A stretch of 30,167 nt of DNA from positions 1 through 30,167 of IMG/VR virus record IMGVR_UViG_3300029266_000174. One strand, given 5' to 3'. This DNA comes from a virus. How positions within the stretch are numbered: position 1 is the stretch's first letter; the number at the start of each line of letters is the position of its first letter. The position numbers and the translations under genes were made by a program. The notes under the pieces are model-generated. The model made no database searches. It was not told the DNA's origin and saw only the letters and a program-made list of their open reading frames with translations. Positions 28,574 to 30,167 of this stretch are shown in pieces.

Positions 28574-29704
28574 ATGGATATAATTGAATTATTTATAGAT
28601 GAAGAGGATGAAGTTTCTGGAATAGAAGCTGTATCAATAGTTGAATCCCCTGCAATTGAAAGCGACTTTATTGCATTGAAGAACCAAGAGTTCAAATTTG
28701 CAGAAGTGAACAAAGAAAAGCGTATTCTTATGGGTGCAGCTTTGATTCCTAACAAACCTATCTATCGTAAAAACGAAGAAAACGAATACTATATATATTT
28801 CAGTAAATCAACAGTTAGAAAAGCTTCTGAGTTATTCTTTATCCGAGGCAATCAAAACAATTCTACACTAGAACACAACGTTCCTTTAACTGGTTTGACA
28901 GCTGTTGAAAGTTGGATAGTAGAAGATGAAAAAGACAAGACTAGATTCTATGATTTAGATGTACCTATTGGAACTTGGATGTTATCAATGAAAGTACAAA
29001 ATGATGACGTATGGAACGACTATGTTAAGACAGGAAAAGTGAAAGGATTTAGTATTGAAGGCTACTTTGCGGATAAGTTAGAAAGACCAAAAGATAAAGT
29101 AAAGGATGATTTATCTAAAAAAGACAAAACGTCTTTGGAATCAAAAATTATAGATGGACGTATAGCATACGATACAAAAGAAGAAGCTATAGCAATATCT
29201 AAAGAAATGGGGTGTAGTGGTTATCATTCGCATAATCTTGATGGTCAAGATTGGTTTATGCCTTGTGAATCACACGAATTAAATAAATTAAGTAAAGAAT
29301 TAATTGAAATTGAAGAAGCGGAAGCTCATTATTTATTGGGTCAAGTTACCGCTATTATTAAAAAAGATAAACGCACTAAGGCAGGCAAAAAAACTGAAAT
29401 GAAATCTTATAGTGATTACCCTAATTCAGTTAGTAACAACGCAAAAAGAGGTATTGCATTAAACGAAAAAGTGAATAATAAATGCGCAACACAAGTCGGA
29501 AAGATTAGAGCTCAACAATTAGCAAATGGTAAACCAATAAGTAAAGAGACTATAAAAAGAATGTTTAGCTATTTAAGCAGAGCTGAAGTTTATTACGAAA
29601 AAGGAGATACAGAAAGCTGTGGATATATATCTTTTTTACTATGGGGTGGTAAAAGCGCAAAGTCTTGGGCTGAATCTAAAATAAAAAGCTTAGAAAATGA
29701 ATAA
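28574..29704 (+). CDS. XkdF-like head maturation protease, three-domain
   Basis: 376 residues. Residues about 50-168 resemble XkdF-type prohead proteases: ALIPNKPIYRKNEENEYYIY, then His101 in LEHNVPL and Ser160 in VKGFSIEGYF as the likely catalytic pair. A middle unit at about 193-238 has GRIAYDTKEEAIAISKEMGC and GQDWFMPCESHE. The C-terminal unit at about 276-372 has YSDYPNSVSNNAKRG, KCATQVGKIRAQQLANG and CGYISFLLWGGKSAKSW, found in many phage head proteins. It lies before the scaffold and capsid genes, which it would process. It starts directly after late motif B. Confidence 0.75.
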   Translation: MDIIELFIDEEDEVSGIEAVSIVESPAIESDFIALKNQEFKFAEVNKEKRILMGAALIPNKPIYRKNEENEYYIYFSKSTVRKASELFFIRGNQNNSTLEHNVPLTGLTAVESWIVEDEKDKTRFYDLDVPIGTWMLSMKVQNDDVWNDYVKTGKVKGFSIEGYFADKLERPKDKVKDDLSKKDKTSLESKIIDGRIAYDTKEEAIAISKEMGCSGYHSHNLDGQDWFMPCESHELNKLSKELIEIEEAEAHYLLGQVTAIIKKDKRTKAGKKTEMKSYSDYPNSVSNNAKRGIALNEKVNNKCATQVGKIRAQQLANGKPISKETIKRMFSYLSRAEVYYEKGDTESCGYISFLLWGGKSAKSWAESKIKSLENE

Positions 29705-29834
29705 ATACGCACCTAGTCCAAAAAATGATAAAAGAGGATGCCTTTGTAAAGATGGGAAAAAATATTCTAGGAAGTGCTGTGATGGTAGCTTTCAAGCACA
29801 AGGGATTGGAAACATAATTAAAGAACCATCTTAA
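29697..29834 (+). CDS. Small Cys-rich protein
   Basis: 45 residues: MNKYAPSPKNDKRGCLCKDG, then KKYSRKCCDGSFQAQGIGNI. Four Cys in two pairs (CLC and CC) with Gly and basic residues; similar short proteins are familiar to me from marine phages in the head region. It overlaps the protease gene by 8 bases. A disulphide or metal-bound fold is likely. Function unknown. Confidence 0.65.
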   Translation: MNKYAPSPKNDKRGCLCKDGKKYSRKCCDGSFQAQGIGNIIKEPS

Positions 29835-29840
29835 AAATAT

Positions 29841-29871
29841 AACAAACTAATATTAATTTTATTGTATAAAT
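29841..29871 (+). promoter_or_regulatory. Phage late promoter motif, copy C (scaffold/capsid operon)
   Basis: AACAAA at 29841-29846, 14 bases, ATTGT at 29861-29865 and ATG at 29872, again 11 bases after the A of ATTG. It gives the scaffold-like, decoration and major capsid genes a promoter of their own in addition to read-through from copy B. Confidence 0.7.
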
Positions 29872-30167
29872 ATGAAAGCAACAGATATGTTAAACAAAGT
29901 AAAAGAAGTTCTTGGGGTTGAATTATCCGAAGAAATTAAATTGGCTCAGGCTACACTAGAAAACGGGACTATAATTGAAGCAGAGGAATTTGCTGAAGGA
30001 AAAGAAGTTTTTATTGTAACTGATGAAGAAAAAGTAGCACTCCCAGTAGGAAGCTACAAATTAGATGATGGGCAAGAGCTTGTTATTGAAGAAGCAGGAA
30101 TTATTAAATCTATTGGAGAAGCTGTTGAAGAAGCTCCAGAAGAAGCTCCTGTAGAAGAAGAAGTTGA
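29872..30167 (+). CDS. Scaffold-like head protein, 5' part (gene spans the junction)
   Basis: The N-terminal part of the protein that continues at base 1-424 once the molecule is closed; the frame is identical (base 30028 equals base 2). It begins MKATDMLNKVKEVLGVELSE and contains a small beta domain (GTIIEAEEFAEGKEVFIVTD, then VALPVGSYKLDDGQ and LVIEEAGIIKSI) before the acidic stretch. The complete protein has about 192 residues. Start ATG 29872 follows late motif C at the standard 11 bases. Scaffold or capsid-associated role from position and composition. Confidence 0.75.
   Translation, partial: MKATDMLNKVKEVLGVELSEEIKLAQATLENGTIIEAEEFAEGKEVFIVTDEEKVALPVGSYKLDDGQELVIEEAGIIKSIGEAVEEAPEEAPVEEEV
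30027..30167 (+). repeat. 141-bp terminal direct repeat, right copy
   Basis: Identical to bases 1-141. The unique sequence is therefore bases 1-30026, and the circle closes between 30026 and 1. Confidence 0.95.

Noticed and set aside
1-30167. CRISPR array, tRNA genes, integrase or attachment site
   Set aside because: No regularly spaced repeats, no cloverleaf-type sequence and no recombinase motif were seen on either strand.

Overview
The window is a nearly closed genome of a small tailed phage with siphovirus-type genes. Its first 141 bases are identical to its last 141 (1-141 = 30027-30167), and one reading frame runs straight through that overlap, so the molecule closes to a circle of about 30,026 bp. 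The host is probably a member of the Bacteroidota, most likely a marine flavobacterium. The DNA is AT-rich, start codons are preceded by A-rich leaders rather than Shine-Dalgarno sequences, some promoters fit the Bacteroidota housekeeping pattern TTTG-N19/20-TAnnTTTG, and many proteins look like those of flavobacterial and marine phages. That resemblance is from memory and was not searched. I see no integrase, repressor, excisionase, tRNA or DNA polymerase, so a lytic phage that uses host replication enzymes is the simplest reading.

Layout, read from the packaging genes. 18.3-19.75 kb: terminase small and large subunits. 19.75-20.42 kb: a small cassette with its own host-type promoter and terminator (moron-like). 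20.46-28.54 kb: tail module, with a frameshifted tail assembly chaperone, tail completion proteins, large tail-tip proteins and tape measure. 28.57 kb through the junction to 2.46 kb: head protease, scaffold-like protein, decoration candidate, major capsid protein and a tail tube candidate. 2.51-2.91 kb: a GIY-YIG endonuclease, the only minus-strand gene. 2.98-5.6 kb: portal and connector. 5.6-8.9 kb: small tail proteins, a fibre and a glycine-rich adhesin. 8.9-10.2 kb: lysis genes. 10.3-18.3 kb: early/middle genes for recombination (NinG-like, ERF, RecE-like, a PD-(D/E)XK nuclease), replication (DnaB-like helicase, a protein resembling DnaA domain IV), a sigma factor, an HNH nuclease and an adenine methyltransferase. 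No stretch over 300 bases lacks a gene; the longest gaps are about 70-105 bases and hold promoters and terminators.

The most interesting system is a likely late-transcription switch. Five late transcription units begin with the same bipartite motif, [A/T]ACAAA-N14-ATTGT at exactly fixed spacing (18285, 20427, 28543, 29841, 2951), which does not fit the host promoter pattern. The phage encodes a sigma-70-like factor (13257-13808) that could read it. In four of the five the start codon lies exactly 11 nt from the ATTG box, so these late mRNAs would be leaderless or nearly so. Other points are strong depletion of GATC (11 sites counted by eye in 30 kb), a -1 frameshift at a run of ten T in the tail chaperone, divergent host and phage promoters that overlap at 2951-2956, and a duplicated leader block at 15334 and 19747.
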